DNA of 43,213 bases from Xanthobacteraceae bacterium (lineage in GTDB: Bacteria > Pseudomonadota > Alphaproteobacteria > Rhizobiales > Xanthobacteraceae), in the NCBI GenBank assembly GCA_030037885.1, contig JASHPU010000220.1:1-43213 (forward strand), in the 5' to 3' direction. Shown piece after piece: positions 17,543-25,074 of this stretch (positions are counted from its first letter, which is position 1; the number at the start of each line of letters is the position of its first letter). Below the pieces are notes generated by a model, which was not told where the DNA came from, ran no database searches, and was given only the letters and a program-made list of their open reading frames with translations. A program made the translations under genes and the position numbers.

Positions 17543-18823
17543 TTGCGACGGCGGATCACGAAAAAATTGGTCAACGCGCTCAGACCGAAGGCGCGAGAGT
17601 ATTTCATCTGGGATGTGGACTTGACCGGCTTCGGCTTGCGGGTCCGCAGTAGCGGCGCAAAAACCTATGTGCTGCAGTACCGCGCCGGCGCCGGCCGCCG
17701 CGCGCCTTGCAAGCGCCTCACGATCGGACAATCCAACAAGCACGCCCCGGACCAAGCCCGCATCCTTGCGCGCCAGGCGCTCGGCGCCGTCGCCCATGGG
17801 CGCGATCCGGCCGCTGAAAAAGCGAGCGATCGGAGCGCGCCGACAATCACGGCTTTGTCCGCTCGCTTCCTTGGCGAGCATATCGAAGCCAAGCGCAAGC
17901 CCCACACGCTCGCGCTGAACAGGTGGTATTTTAGGTCGCTGATCGTTCCTGAAATCGGCTCCCGAAAGGCTAATTCGCTCACGCGCGCCGACGTGGCGCG
18001 GCTGCATCGCAAGATCGGCGCAAAAATGCCGCCGACTGCAAATCGCGTGGTTGCCGCACTGTCGAGCTTCTATTCATTTTGCGCGAAGGTCGGCGCGGTG
18101 CCGGACGGCTTCAATCCGGCAAGGGGCATCGAGAAGTTTCCAGAGACCGCCCGCGAGCGTTACCTAACGATCGCAGAATTGCAGCGGCTTGGTGCGGCGC
18201 TGCATGAAGCTGAAACGGTTGGCGTGCCGTGGGACGTTGACGAAAGCAACCCGCGGGCTAAGCACGTCCCGAAGAAAAACCGCCGCACAATGATCGGCCC
18301 TTATCCGGCGGCGGCAATCCGCTTGCTGCTGTTCACGGGCTGTCGGCTGCGGGAAATCCTGCATCTGAAATGGGAGCACGTCGATTTTGAACGCGGCCTG
18401 TTGTTCTTGCCAGACAGCAAGACCGGGAAAAAAACAATCGTGCTCAATGCACCGGCGCTCGCGGTGCTTCGCGAGCTGCCCCGCGCGGGCGCTTACGTCA
18501 TTGCCGGCGAGGATCCCGAACGGCCGCGGGCGGACCTGAAGCGGCCTTGGGCTGTCGTCTCGAAACGCGCGGGTTTCCGAGGCGTGCGGCTGCACGATCT
18601 GCGACATTCGTTCGCCAGCATCGGCGCCGGTGGCGGCCTTGGGCTGCCGATCGTCGGCAAGCTGCTGGGCCACGCCGACGCCAGCACCACGGCGCGCTAT
18701 GCGCACCTTGACGCTGACCCGCTTCGCCGCGCATCGGAGCGGATCGGGCAGGTGATTGCCGATGCGCTGGACGGCAAGCCGAAAGGGTTTCCGGCGCGGG
18801 TCATTGAAGGAGGAAAATCATGA
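17543..18823 (+). CDS. Tyrosine recombinase / integrase, P4 type (Arm-DNA-bind_3)
   Basis: This 426-residue enzyme would integrate and excise the element at tRNA-Pro. The N-terminal DUF4102 arm-binding domain (KLVNALRPKAREYFIWDVDL, then TGFGLRVRSSGAKTYV) is followed by a SAM-like core-binding domain. The catalytic domain shows R268 (FTGCRLREI), H351 and R354 (HDLRHSFAS), H377 (LLGHAD) and nucleophile Y386 (ARYAHLD). I choose TTG 17543 because CAGGAGG ends 7 nt before it; TTG 17498 is upstream but has no such site. It abuts attL, and its stop overlaps the next start (ATGA). Confidence 0.93.
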   Translation: MRRRITKKLVNALRPKAREYFIWDVDLTGFGLRVRSSGAKTYVLQYRAGAGRRAPCKRLTIGQSNKHAPDQARILARQALGAVAHGRDPAAEKASDRSAPTITALSARFLGEHIEAKRKPHTLALNRWYFRSLIVPEIGSRKANSLTRADVARLHRKIGAKMPPTANRVVAALSSFYSFCAKVGAVPDGFNPARGIEKFPETARERYLTIAELQRLGAALHEAETVGVPWDVDESNPRAKHVPKKNRRTMIGPYPAAAIRLLLFTGCRLREILHLKWEHVDFERGLLFLPDSKTGKKTIVLNAPALAVLRELPRAGAYVIAGEDPERPRADLKRPWAVVSKRAGFRGVRLHDLRHSFASIGAGGGLGLPIVGKLLGHADASTTARYAHLDADPLRRASERIGQVIADALDGKPKGFPARVIEGGKS

Positions 18824-19236
18824 GCAGGACTGAGGGCGATCGGGTCGAATATCTCGCAACGGTTGCCGGCGCGATCGTGCGGGAGTGCGAGAACGTGGGC
18901 GGCCCCTTAGAAGCGCAATGCGATGCTGAGGGCTTACAGGTCGAAATGCTGGCGCCGATCGAGGATGAGGCGCCGCGCAGCCAGGCCGTCACGGCACGCG
19001 GCGCATTGTTTCAGCTTGGGATCGCGGCCGGCGATGTTGGCGAGCTGATCGGAAGCGAATTCGACGCGGACGCGCTGCGCAAGCGCCTACTGCGCATTGA
19101 AGGCTGCATCTTTTCGGCGATCAACGTTTTTGAGCACGAATGCGGCCTCGATCGCGAGGCGATCGGCGGCACCTACTACGCGAGCCGCTCCTATGTCCCT
19201 GAGATTTGGCGTGACGGTGCGCGCGCGAGCGCGTGA
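18820..19236 (+). CDS. Unknown protein, integrative element
   Basis: This 138-residue protein is not from a family I recognise. It starts 4 nt inside the integrase stop, with a strong AGGAGG site at 18808-18813, so it is translated with the integrase. It is acidic and mostly helical in appearance, with no signal peptide or membrane segment. The middle (SQAVTARGALFQLGIAAGDV, GELIG) and the end (INVFEHECGLDREAIGGTYY) look like a globular cytoplasmic protein. Position suggests a regulator or accessory factor of the element. Confidence 0.75.
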   Translation: MSRTEGDRVEYLATVAGAIVRECENVGGPLEAQCDAEGLQVEMLAPIEDEAPRSQAVTARGALFQLGIAAGDVGELIGSEFDADALRKRLLRIEGCIFSAINVFEHECGLDREAIGGTYYASRSYVPEIWRDGARASA

Positions 19237-19274
19237 GCGCGCCGATTATGATGCGACGCGGCTAGGGTAGCTCC

Positions 19275-19325
19275 CGAAAGCCGGGCACCACACCCGGTTG
19301 CCGCGTTGCTCCTTTCTGCGGCAAC
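19275..19325 (+). promoter_or_regulatory. Two hairpins in the gap between element genes
   Basis: CCGGG-CACCACA-CCCGG is followed by an 8-bp perfect stem GTTGCCGC (19297-19304) / GCGGCAAC (19318-19325). They lie 19 nt before the next start. They may be an attenuator, terminator or RNA processing site; nothing in the sequence decides which. Confidence 0.4.
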
Positions 19326-19343
19326 GCCATGCGGAGGCGCACT

Positions 19344-20039
19344 ATGCCGGATGAATTTGCGCTGTGGCAGCGTGCGGTTGAGCTTCTCGCCGATCGGGGC
19401 GCATTCTCGCCGACTGAGAGCGCGCAGCACATTCTTAAAGCGGTCAAAGCAAATGGAGTGTTCTTGCTGGACCGGAACGGCAACAAGCTGCGTTGGGAAC
19501 AGACAGCCGAGGCGCGGAAGGAAAAGGACGACGAAGCCGCTAAGCTTGCCATGCTGCGTATGCAACGCCAGGCCTCGCAGGGATACCGATACAATCCGCT
19601 CGCTCGCTCCGAAGGCGGCGCTTCAGATCGGCCGCGCCGGCTGACAACTGATGTTGCGGCCGATAGTCTGAGCGAATTTCCGTACTCGCTTCATCTGGAC
19701 AGCCTCGAAACCGTGCTGCGGAGAAATGGTTGCATTGGCGCGGGAGTGTCTTTGCTCGCATCGGTGCAGCATGAAGCGCCGGACGCGCGAAAGAAATCGG
19801 GGGCCGGAAGGAAGTCGCTGACAGACTGGACCGCGCTGGAAGATGCCCTGTTCGCGCACATGATGGACGAAGGCAAGCCCACTCTCGCCGAAGGTATCGA
19901 ATGGGCTCTGAGGTGGTGCGCGGAGAACGGCGTTGCAACGGACGCTGAAAGCACCGTTGAGCCATATGTGAAGAACGCTCGCGCCAGATATGACGATTGG
20001 GTAAAGCGCAAATACCCTGACAAAGCGGCCGGAAATTAA
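19344..20039 (+). CDS. Unknown protein, integrative element
   Basis: The product has 231 residues and no family I recognise. The N-terminal half has FALWQRAVELLADRGAFSPT and HILKAVKANGVFLLDRNGNK. The middle is Arg/Ser-rich, and the C-terminal third is helical (LEDALFAHMMDEGKPTLAEG, then IEWALRWCAENG, ending ARYDDWVKRKYPDK). The C-terminal half loosely resembles helical proteins found beside element replication genes. GGAGG at 19333-19337 gives the best spacing to ATG 19344; ATG 19329 lies inside that site. The stop codon sits in the loop of a perfect hairpin. Confidence 0.75.
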   Translation: MPDEFALWQRAVELLADRGAFSPTESAQHILKAVKANGVFLLDRNGNKLRWEQTAEARKEKDDEAAKLAMLRMQRQASQGYRYNPLARSEGGASDRPRRLTTDVAADSLSEFPYSLHLDSLETVLRRNGCIGAGVSLLASVQHEAPDARKKSGAGRKSLTDWTALEDALFAHMMDEGKPTLAEGIEWALRWCAENGVATDAESTVEPYVKNARARYDDWVKRKYPDKAAGN

Positions 20040-20049
20040 ATTTCCGGCC
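20027..20049 (+). terminator. Perfect hairpin with the stop codon in its loop
   Basis: GGCCGGAAAT (20027-20036) and ATTTCCGGCC (20040-20049) form a perfect 10-bp stem whose 3-nt loop is the TAA stop of the preceding gene. It is followed by ATTTT, so it could act as an intrinsic terminator or attenuator before the HTH and replication genes. Confidence 0.5.
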
Positions 20050-20121
20050 ATTTTCGGCCGACAGGCACAACAGTCGGCTTCATCGTCCGCCCCTGTGATT
20101 CGGCAACAGGGACACCCGACG

Positions 20122-20334
20122 ATGGATACCATCACCAACCGCCGCATGATGCGGGTCAATGAGGCCGCGCGCTTCCTTGGGCTCTCGATTTCCTTCCTGA
20201 ACAAACTGCGGTGCAGCGGCGGTGGTCCGCGCTTTATCAAGATTGGGCGCGCGGTCCTCTATGATCCTTCCGACCTTGATAGCTGGCTTTTGTCGCGGCG
20301 CCGGGCGTCAACCTCCGAAGGAGAGTCGTCATGA
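20122..20334 (+). CDS. AlpA/excisionase-like helix-turn-helix protein
   Basis: The 70-residue product is a MerR-like HTH_17 protein: MRVNEAARFLGLSISFLNKL, then GGGPRFIKIGRAVLYDPSDL and DSWLLSRR. In P4-type elements, proteins of this kind (AlpA, Vis, Xis) control integrase expression or direct excision. ATG 20122 is preferred over GTG 20095 because the HTH begins soon after it. It overlaps the next gene by 4 nt (ATGA), the start of a coupled run of four genes. Confidence 0.85.
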   Translation: MDTITNRRMMRVNEAARFLGLSISFLNKLRCSGGGPRFIKIGRAVLYDPSDLDSWLLSRRRASTSEGESS

Positions 20335-20744
20335 GTGCCGGTGTATCGACGCCCGAAGAACTCACCAGAACCGCGTTTCGGCTTTTCATCTTGATTATGT
20401 GTCATGGCCTCTCGCAGTTGCCGAAGGAATTGCGGTGGTCAGAAGCGGGCATGTCCGCGCATAGGGCGCTCCTCACCGCTAACGATTTCTTTTTTCATGA
20501 GTACGATTGGAACAAAGTGGATTTAGCTATTGAAGCGTTGTGCAAAGGGCTCATGCCCCTTGCCGCGCTCGAATTTGATCCTTTTCGGCTCTACGTCGCG
20601 ACCAGCCTATCAAAGCGAGCTGTGAAAAACGTCAGCCGAAGCATTCTTGCTCGCGTCGGCTGGCCTGCACACTCACGCAAGGTGAAGCCCGCCGACACAG
20701 GAGAGGTTATTCTGTTCCCGCTTGCTCCGGAGCTTAAAGAGTGA
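20331..20744 (+). CDS. Unknown protein, integrative element
   Basis: This is a 137-residue protein with no family I recognise. It has a hydrophobic helix near the N-terminus (RTAFRLFILIMCHGLSQLP), a central Trp/Phe-rich part (ANDFFFHEYDWNKVDLAIEA, then LCKGLMP), and a basic C-terminal region (SKRAVKNVSRSILARVGWPA). It overlaps the HTH gene by 4 nt and the primase by 4 nt, so it is coupled to replication. It could be a DNA-binding or primase-partner protein; this is inference from position. Confidence 0.75.
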   Translation: MSAGVSTPEELTRTAFRLFILIMCHGLSQLPKELRWSEAGMSAHRALLTANDFFFHEYDWNKVDLAIEALCKGLMPLAALEFDPFRLYVATSLSKRAVKNVSRSILARVGWPAHSRKVKPADTGEVILFPLAPELKE

Positions 20745-21670
20745 CCCGGAGTGGTGATCTCGATCATCTGAAAAGCCGACTGCGATTGTCGGAATTCGTT
20801 GAGCGGACGGTGCGGCTTTCGCCCGGCAAAGGCGATCGGTTCGGTCTGTGCCCGTTTCATGAGGAAAAAACCGGCAGCTTCAGCGTCAATGACCGCAAGG
20901 GCTTTTTCCATTGCTTCGGTTGCCGCGCTCACGGCGACATTCTCGATTGGTGGCAGCGCATCGACGGCATCAGCTTTGCGGACGCGGCCGAGCGCTTGCG
21001 GCGCGAGGCCGGCGCGCGTCCGGTGCGCGAACCGGATGACACGCCGCAGGACGATCGCGACGGCGCCAGGCGCGAGCTTCGGGCGCGCGGCATCTGGGAA
21101 GCGTCGCGACCGATCGTCGGCACGCTTGCTGAAACCTATTTGCGCCAGGTGCGCAAAATCCGATGCACGCTGCCGGACTGTCTGCGCTTTCATCCGGCTT
21201 TACGCTACGGCCCGAATGAGCCCGATGTATTGCCGGCGATGGTGGCGGCTGTCATCAACTTGGCCGGCGACGTCGTCGCGGTGCAACGGACTTTTTTAGC
21301 GCCGAATGGCGGCGGCAAGGCCGCGATCAAAAATCCGAAACGTAGTCTCGGCTCGATCGCGCGCGGCGCTGTGCAGCTCGCACCGGCCGGCGCGATGGTC
21401 GGGCTTGCGGAAGGCATCGAAACCGGGCTTTCCGCAATCGAATTGTTTCACGTCCCGGTGTGGTGTGCGCTCGGATCAAACTTGGCGGGCGTGCGGTTGC
21501 CGCGCGGCGTGCGGCAGATTGCGATCTTTGCCGATCGCGGCGCGGCCGGCGAGGCGGCGGCCGAGAAGGCGCGTGAAACCTTCCGCTTGCAAGGCCGCAA
21601 GGTCACGGTGCGGCTGCCGGCGATTGGCGAGGACTTTAACGACGAGCTGAGGGCGCGCCATGGATCGTGA
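20741..21670 (+). CDS. CHC2 zinc-finger / Toprim DNA primase
   Basis: The 309-residue protein is a DnaG-type primase of mobile elements. The zinc finger has C37, H40, C58 and C61 (CPFHEEKTGSF and FHCFGC). The catalytic Toprim region has LAEGIETGLSAIEL and IFADRGAAGEAAAEKA, the second acidic motif being shorter than in DnaG. The GTG start at 20741 overlaps the upstream stop (GTGA). It overlaps the helicase by 11 nt, so primase and helicase would be made together to replicate the element. A closely similar 99-bp piece recurs at 23431-23529. Confidence 0.9.
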   Translation: MTRSGDLDHLKSRLRLSEFVERTVRLSPGKGDRFGLCPFHEEKTGSFSVNDRKGFFHCFGCRAHGDILDWWQRIDGISFADAAERLRREAGARPVREPDDTPQDDRDGARRELRARGIWEASRPIVGTLAETYLRQVRKIRCTLPDCLRFHPALRYGPNEPDVLPAMVAAVINLAGDVVAVQRTFLAPNGGGKAAIKNPKRSLGSIARGAVQLAPAGAMVGLAEGIETGLSAIELFHVPVWCALGSNLAGVRLPRGVRQIAIFADRGAAGEAAAEKARETFRLQGRKVTVRLPAIGEDFNDELRARHGS

Positions 21671-22787
21671 CAGCGCGCGCCGGAGGTCCGATGATTTTCC
21701 GCTCGATCCCTTGGAGGTAGTCGAGCCGATCGGTTTTCAAGATAAGCCGGTCCCGGAGCGGCGTTGGTTATGGAGGGATTGGATACCGCTCGGCGTCGTG
21801 ACGGCGCTCTATGGCGACGGCGGCACCGGCAAGAGCTTGCTCGCGCAACAGCTCATGACGTGTTGCGCAACCGGGCTGCCGTTTCTCGGCTTCAACGTCA
21901 TGCGCTGCCGCGCGCTCGGCATTTTCTGTGAGGACGACCGCGACGAATTGCACCGCCGCCAGGCGGGCACGAATGCGGCCGTCGGGGTGGATTTTGGCGA
22001 CCTGGAAAACGTTTTTTGGTTGCCGCGCGTCGGTGACGAAAATTTGCTGATGACCTTCCTTGCTGATGGCCGCGGTGAAGCGTCGCCGCTCTTTACTCAG
22101 ATAGTCAATCTCGCGAAAGAACGCGGCGTGCAGCTTGTCGTTGTCGATACGGCCGCCGACGTGTTCGCCGGGAATGAAAACATCCGGCCACAGGTCCGGC
22201 AATTCATCGCGCTGTTGACAAAGCTTGCGGGCGCGATCGACGGCGCGGTGTTGTTGCTGGCGCATCCGTCGCAAACCGGGCGCGCGTCGGGCACCGGCGA
22301 CGGCGGCTCGACCGCCTGGAACAATTCGGTTCGCTCGCGGCTCTATCTGAAGCGGCCGGACGCGGCCGGGGGCAACGTCACCGATGCCGACATTCGCATC
22401 CTCTCGCGCCTGAAGGCGAACTATGCACAAGCCGGTGCGGAGCTGACATTGTGCTACAGCCGTGGTGCCTTCGCCCTTGACGGCATGGCCGAGCCGGGCA
22501 GCGACGGCATCTATCGCATCCGCGCCGCGGAGCAGGCCTTCCTCTCAGGCATGAACGAACTCGCTGCGAAAAACATCCGCTGCAATGTCCATAAAGGCCA
22601 GGCGAACTATGCGCCGAAGGCTTTGCGGGAAAAGACGCGCACCGCGGCAGCCTATTCGGAAGATGAGCTTGAAGCCGCGATGAACCGGCTCGTTCGCGAC
22701 GGCAGGATTTTGAGCCAAGAGGAAGGGCCGCCGTCGCGCCGCCGCTCCTACTTGGTGGTGACGTCGCCCGACCTGCCGGGCGTTTGA
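21660..22787 (+). CDS. AAA_25 / RepA-like replicative helicase
   Basis: The 375-residue protein is a RecA-fold ATPase of the RepA (RSF1010) helicase type. Walker A GDGGTGKS is at 52-59, Walker B LVVVD at 159-163, and a sensor-like LLLAHPSQTGRASGTGDGGS follows. The C-terminal 100 residues resemble a winged helix (SEDELEAAMNRLVRDGRILS). With the overlapping primase it forms a split counterpart of P4 alpha protein. It likely unwinds the excised element during replication. The last gene of the coupled run; a long gene-free region follows. Confidence 0.9.
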   Translation: MDRDSARRRSDDFPLDPLEVVEPIGFQDKPVPERRWLWRDWIPLGVVTALYGDGGTGKSLLAQQLMTCCATGLPFLGFNVMRCRALGIFCEDDRDELHRRQAGTNAAVGVDFGDLENVFWLPRVGDENLLMTFLADGRGEASPLFTQIVNLAKERGVQLVVVDTAADVFAGNENIRPQVRQFIALLTKLAGAIDGAVLLLAHPSQTGRASGTGDGGSTAWNNSVRSRLYLKRPDAAGGNVTDADIRILSRLKANYAQAGAELTLCYSRGAFALDGMAEPGSDGIYRIRAAEQAFLSGMNELAAKNIRCNVHKGQANYAPKALREKTRTAAAYSEDELEAAMNRLVRDGRILSQEEGPPSRRRSYLVVTSPDLPGV

Positions 22788-23006
22788 CTTGCGCGCCGGG
22801 GCGCGCGTGGCCGTCTATACGCTTCGAGCGGCCGGTAGCGTCAAGGGTGCGGGCGACGCGAACGCGCGTCCACGGCCGCTGTAAAGTCGGCAAACTGTTT
22901 CCCTTAGTTTCCCCAACCGATAATCAACAAATAAGATCGTGCGCGCGCCGATCGGGCGCTGCAAAGTATTCGTGATTTGTGGTCCGAGGCGCGTGCGGGG
23001 GGCTCT

Positions 23007-23044
23007 CCACCCCCCACTCCCCCTATAGGGGGAGTGGGGGGTGG
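23007..23044. repeat. Perfect 38-bp GC-rich palindrome
   Basis: A 17-nt arm CCACCCCCCACTCCCCC faces its exact complement around a central TATA. One more T-A pair extends it on each side. Such a structure can be a strong hairpin in single strands (origin, terminator or transposon-end relic). It lies 219 nt beyond the helicase stop. Confidence 0.7.
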
Positions 23045-23430
23045 AAAACCCGCCCGCTCAAGCGGAAGGGGTGGGGGTGGAAGATCGGCTTTCGGATGTG
23101 AAGCGAAAGTATAGTTGAGTAGTTTTGCGAATAGACGCCGCGTAAATCTTCAAATAGACTGCCGCGTTGGATTTCTGAATTAAGTATTTCCGGATATTCG
23201 GCCGCAACCGGCCGCCATGCAATTCTTGCAACACCTCTGTTTCTACTGCCGCAAGCCGGGGTGTCGGCGGGTATTGCGAGCGCTCGCGCGGTGCAGTTCG
23301 CGCCAGGCGCCGGCCGGCGCTTCCACTTTGCAGGGTTCGGTGTCGCGATTGAGCGGTTTAGCGCGTGATCGAGGGCGTGGAGCGTGCGCTTTTTTTGGCG
23401 CGCGCACGGGGCGCGGCGCTCGCCGCGGCC

Positions 23431-23529
23431 CGATCGTGACGGCGCCAAGCGCGAGTTGCGGGCGCGCGACATCTGGGAAGCATCGAGGCCGATCGGCGGC
23501 ACGCCTGCTGAAACCTACTTGCGCCAGGT
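23431..23529 (+). pseudogene. Relic of a second primase gene
   Basis: This 99-bp stretch aligns without gaps to 21052-21150 of the primase gene, with 88 identical bases by my hand count. Translation keeps the order DRDGAKRELRARDIWEASRP, then IGGTPAETYLRQV, against DRDGARRELRARGIWEASRP in the intact gene. Beyond both edges the similarity stops and no primase frame continues. It is a degenerate fragment, from a duplication or a second related element. Confidence 0.85.
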
Positions 23530-23588
23530 CGAGTGCCGGCGCGTCCTATGCTACAAATTCGTTTGCTCGGAGCGAGGGGAGCGGGGTG

Positions 23589-23855
23589 ATGCTTACGGTA
23601 GGCGCCTGCATCGTGTGTGGCGTGCTCGGTTACAAAGGTTTTCCCTTGAAGACGGCGGCAATCGTCTGTCTTGTTGCGATGTTGATTGGCTTGCTCGCGC
23701 GCTTGGCTGTGGTTAGTGGGCGCAGTGCCCTGGGTCTCGATAGCGTGAGTTTCGGCCGCTACGCGCTTCAAGCATCGGTTACGACGATCATACTCCCGTT
23801 GCTCGTTTTCTTCGCATTGCGATTTGTGCGAACCAAGCTCGCAAAATCGGTCTAG
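23589..23855 (+). CDS. Small membrane protein, integrative element
   Basis: The 88-residue product has three probable membrane helices: residues about 3-15 (TVGACIVCGVLGY), 22-44 (LKTAAIVCLVAMLIGLLARL), and 62-80 (ASVTTIILPLLVFFALRF). It ends in a basic tail RTKLAKSV. A purine-rich site (GAGGGGAG) precedes ATG 23589. I do not recognise the family. Small membrane proteins of this kind occur as exclusion, lysis or defence factors in mobile elements, but nothing here shows which. The resolvase is convergent, 37 nt away. Confidence 0.6.
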   Translation: MLTVGACIVCGVLGYKGFPLKTAAIVCLVAMLIGLLARLAVVSGRSALGLDSVSFGRYALQASVTTIILPLLVFFALRFVRTKLAKSV

Positions 23856-23892
23856 CGAGTGCTTGTGGTCGCTGCTTGTTTTTGTTTGATCC

Positions 23893-24492
23893 TTACGCAG
23901 CTTTCACCATAGTCGCCTTCACGCGTTGAACGGTTCCCGTACCAACGTCAAATTTCGCGGCGATCTTGTGAATTCCGACCTTGCCTTTTTGCAGTGCCTT
24001 CCTGATCGCCGCTTCCGTCTTGGCATCGGTGCGCGGCCGGCCGAGCGTCTTACCTTCCGCGCGCGCTCGATCGAGGCCGGAGCGCACGCGCTCGCGGATC
24101 ATGGCGCGCTCGAATTCGGCGAACACGCCCATCATCTGAAACATCGCCTTTCCGGCTGGCGTTGTCGTGTCGAGGCCCTGTTGATGCAAAAACAAATCGA
24201 TCTTGAGTGCGTGCAGTTCTGAGAGGAAGGCAACAAGGTCTTGCAGCGATCGGCCGAGCCGATCGACCGACCACGCCATCACGACATCGAACTGCCGGCG
24301 CGCGGCGTCTTTGCAAAGCGCATCGAAGCCCGGCCGCATGTCGCGGCTCTTGGCGCCGCTGATCCCTTCATCGCGGTAGACATGCACAATCGACCACTCC
24401 ATTCGGCGCGCGACCTCGCGCAGCTCGCGCTCTTGGTTTTCGGTCGTTTGCTGATCGGTGGAAACACGGGTGTAGAGAGCAACACGGCGCAT
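23893..24492 (-). CDS. Serine recombinase, resolvase/invertase family
   Basis: The 199-residue enzyme is a small serine recombinase. The nucleophile is S11 in YTRVSTDQQ; further active-site residues lie in MRPGFD and WSVDRLGRS (R78, R81). The long E helix (AMFQMMGVFAEFERAMIRER) and a C-terminal Hin-like HTH (HKIAAKFDVGTGTVQRVKAT) follow. The start at 24492 has a strong AGGAGG site. It may resolve dimers of the replicated element or invert DNA; no invertible segment is evident. TGTAC boxes upstream may be its binding sites. Confidence 0.92.
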   Translation of the reverse strand: MRRVALYTRVSTDQQTTENQERELREVARRMEWSIVHVYRDEGISGAKSRDMRPGFDALCKDAARRQFDVVMAWSVDRLGRSLQDLVAFLSELHALKIDLFLHQQGLDTTTPAGKAMFQMMGVFAEFERAMIRERVRSGLDRARAEGKTLGRPRTDAKTEAAIRKALQKGKVGIHKIAAKFDVGTGTVQRVKATMVKAA

Positions 24493-24524
24493 GGTGTCAT
24501 CCTCCTAATGGCAGAGTGGAACAC

Positions 24525-24553
24525 ATCATACGCGCAGCCTGTACCAAAAACAA
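24525..24553 (-). promoter_or_regulatory. Predicted resolvase promoter
   Basis: On the minus strand, -35 TTGTTT (24548-24553) and -10 TATGAT (24525-24530) are 17 nt apart, 32 nt from the start codon. TGTAC boxes at 24540-24544 and 24562-24567 flank the -35, which suggests autorepression. Confidence 0.6.
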
Positions 24554-24646
24554 GCGTTTTCTGTACAAGCAAGCCGATATGCTGAAACGGCAGCATTTCC
24601 GGGCTGTCGTTTGCGCGATTTTCGCGAGGGATTTCTGTACATGCCC

Positions 24647-24840
24647 GCTGCGCTCGATCCTGAGCGCTGCCGAGCGGCGTCGGCTTGCCGGTACACCGAT
24701 CGCGGCTGGCGCGCCCGCCGCGGCGCTGCGCTCGATCCTGAGCCCCTGGCCGCGGGCGGCCTCGGCTTACCGCTGCGGCGCTTGTGCTCGATCCTGAGCA
24801 TTGCGGAACGGCATCGGCTTACCGGCGCACCGATCGGCGC
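24647..24840. repeat. Three imperfect direct repeats around CTCGATCCTGAGC
   Basis: CTCGATCCTGAGC occurs at 24653-24665, 24731-24743 and 24787-24799. Each is followed 15-30 nt later by TCGGCTT(G/A)CCG (24680, 24762, 24814). In units 1 and 3 this continues into CACCGATCG. Units are 78 and 56 nt apart. They could be iterons, resolvase sites or excisionase sites. Confidence 0.7.
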
Positions 24841-25074
24841 AACGCACGCGTGTTCGCGGTGCAAGCGGCGCGGCGAGAGTACGGACGCCGCGATCGGTGG
24901 GGTATGCCCCCCACTACCCCACGGGGGACACCCCCCGGAATTTGCGCGCGCGCCGGCCGCCGGGCCTTGCCAGAGATTGTCCAGACCAAATCGAGCTAAC
25001 AAAAAACCGTTCGAGGTTCTCAAATTTTTGGTGGCGCACGGCCGCGCACGGATGGTGAACCCGACGCGAACGAT

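Larger units (their letters stand above)
22788..23588. other. Gene-free region after the helicase: palindrome and primase relic
   Basis: About 800 bp without an intact gene. It holds a perfect palindrome at 23007-23044, then CCGCCCGCTCAAGCGG (a short hairpin) and a G-rich tract, and the primase relic at 23431-23529. AT-rich words are more frequent at 22885-22945 and 23085-23200 than in flanking genes. A replication origin here is plausible but unproven. Confidence 0.5.

Noticed and set aside
22784-22975. 63-residue frame overlapping the helicase stop
   Set aside because: TTG start, Arg-rich, no ribosome site apart from coupling, and no recognisable pattern.
23281-23325. Further similarity to the primase (QLAPAG region)
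   Set aside because: Order relative to the 99-bp relic would be reversed and gaps are needed; chance similarity in GC-rich DNA is likely.
24647-24840. CRISPR array
   Set aside because: Repeats are only three, imperfect, unevenly spaced (78 and 56 nt) and no cas gene is present.
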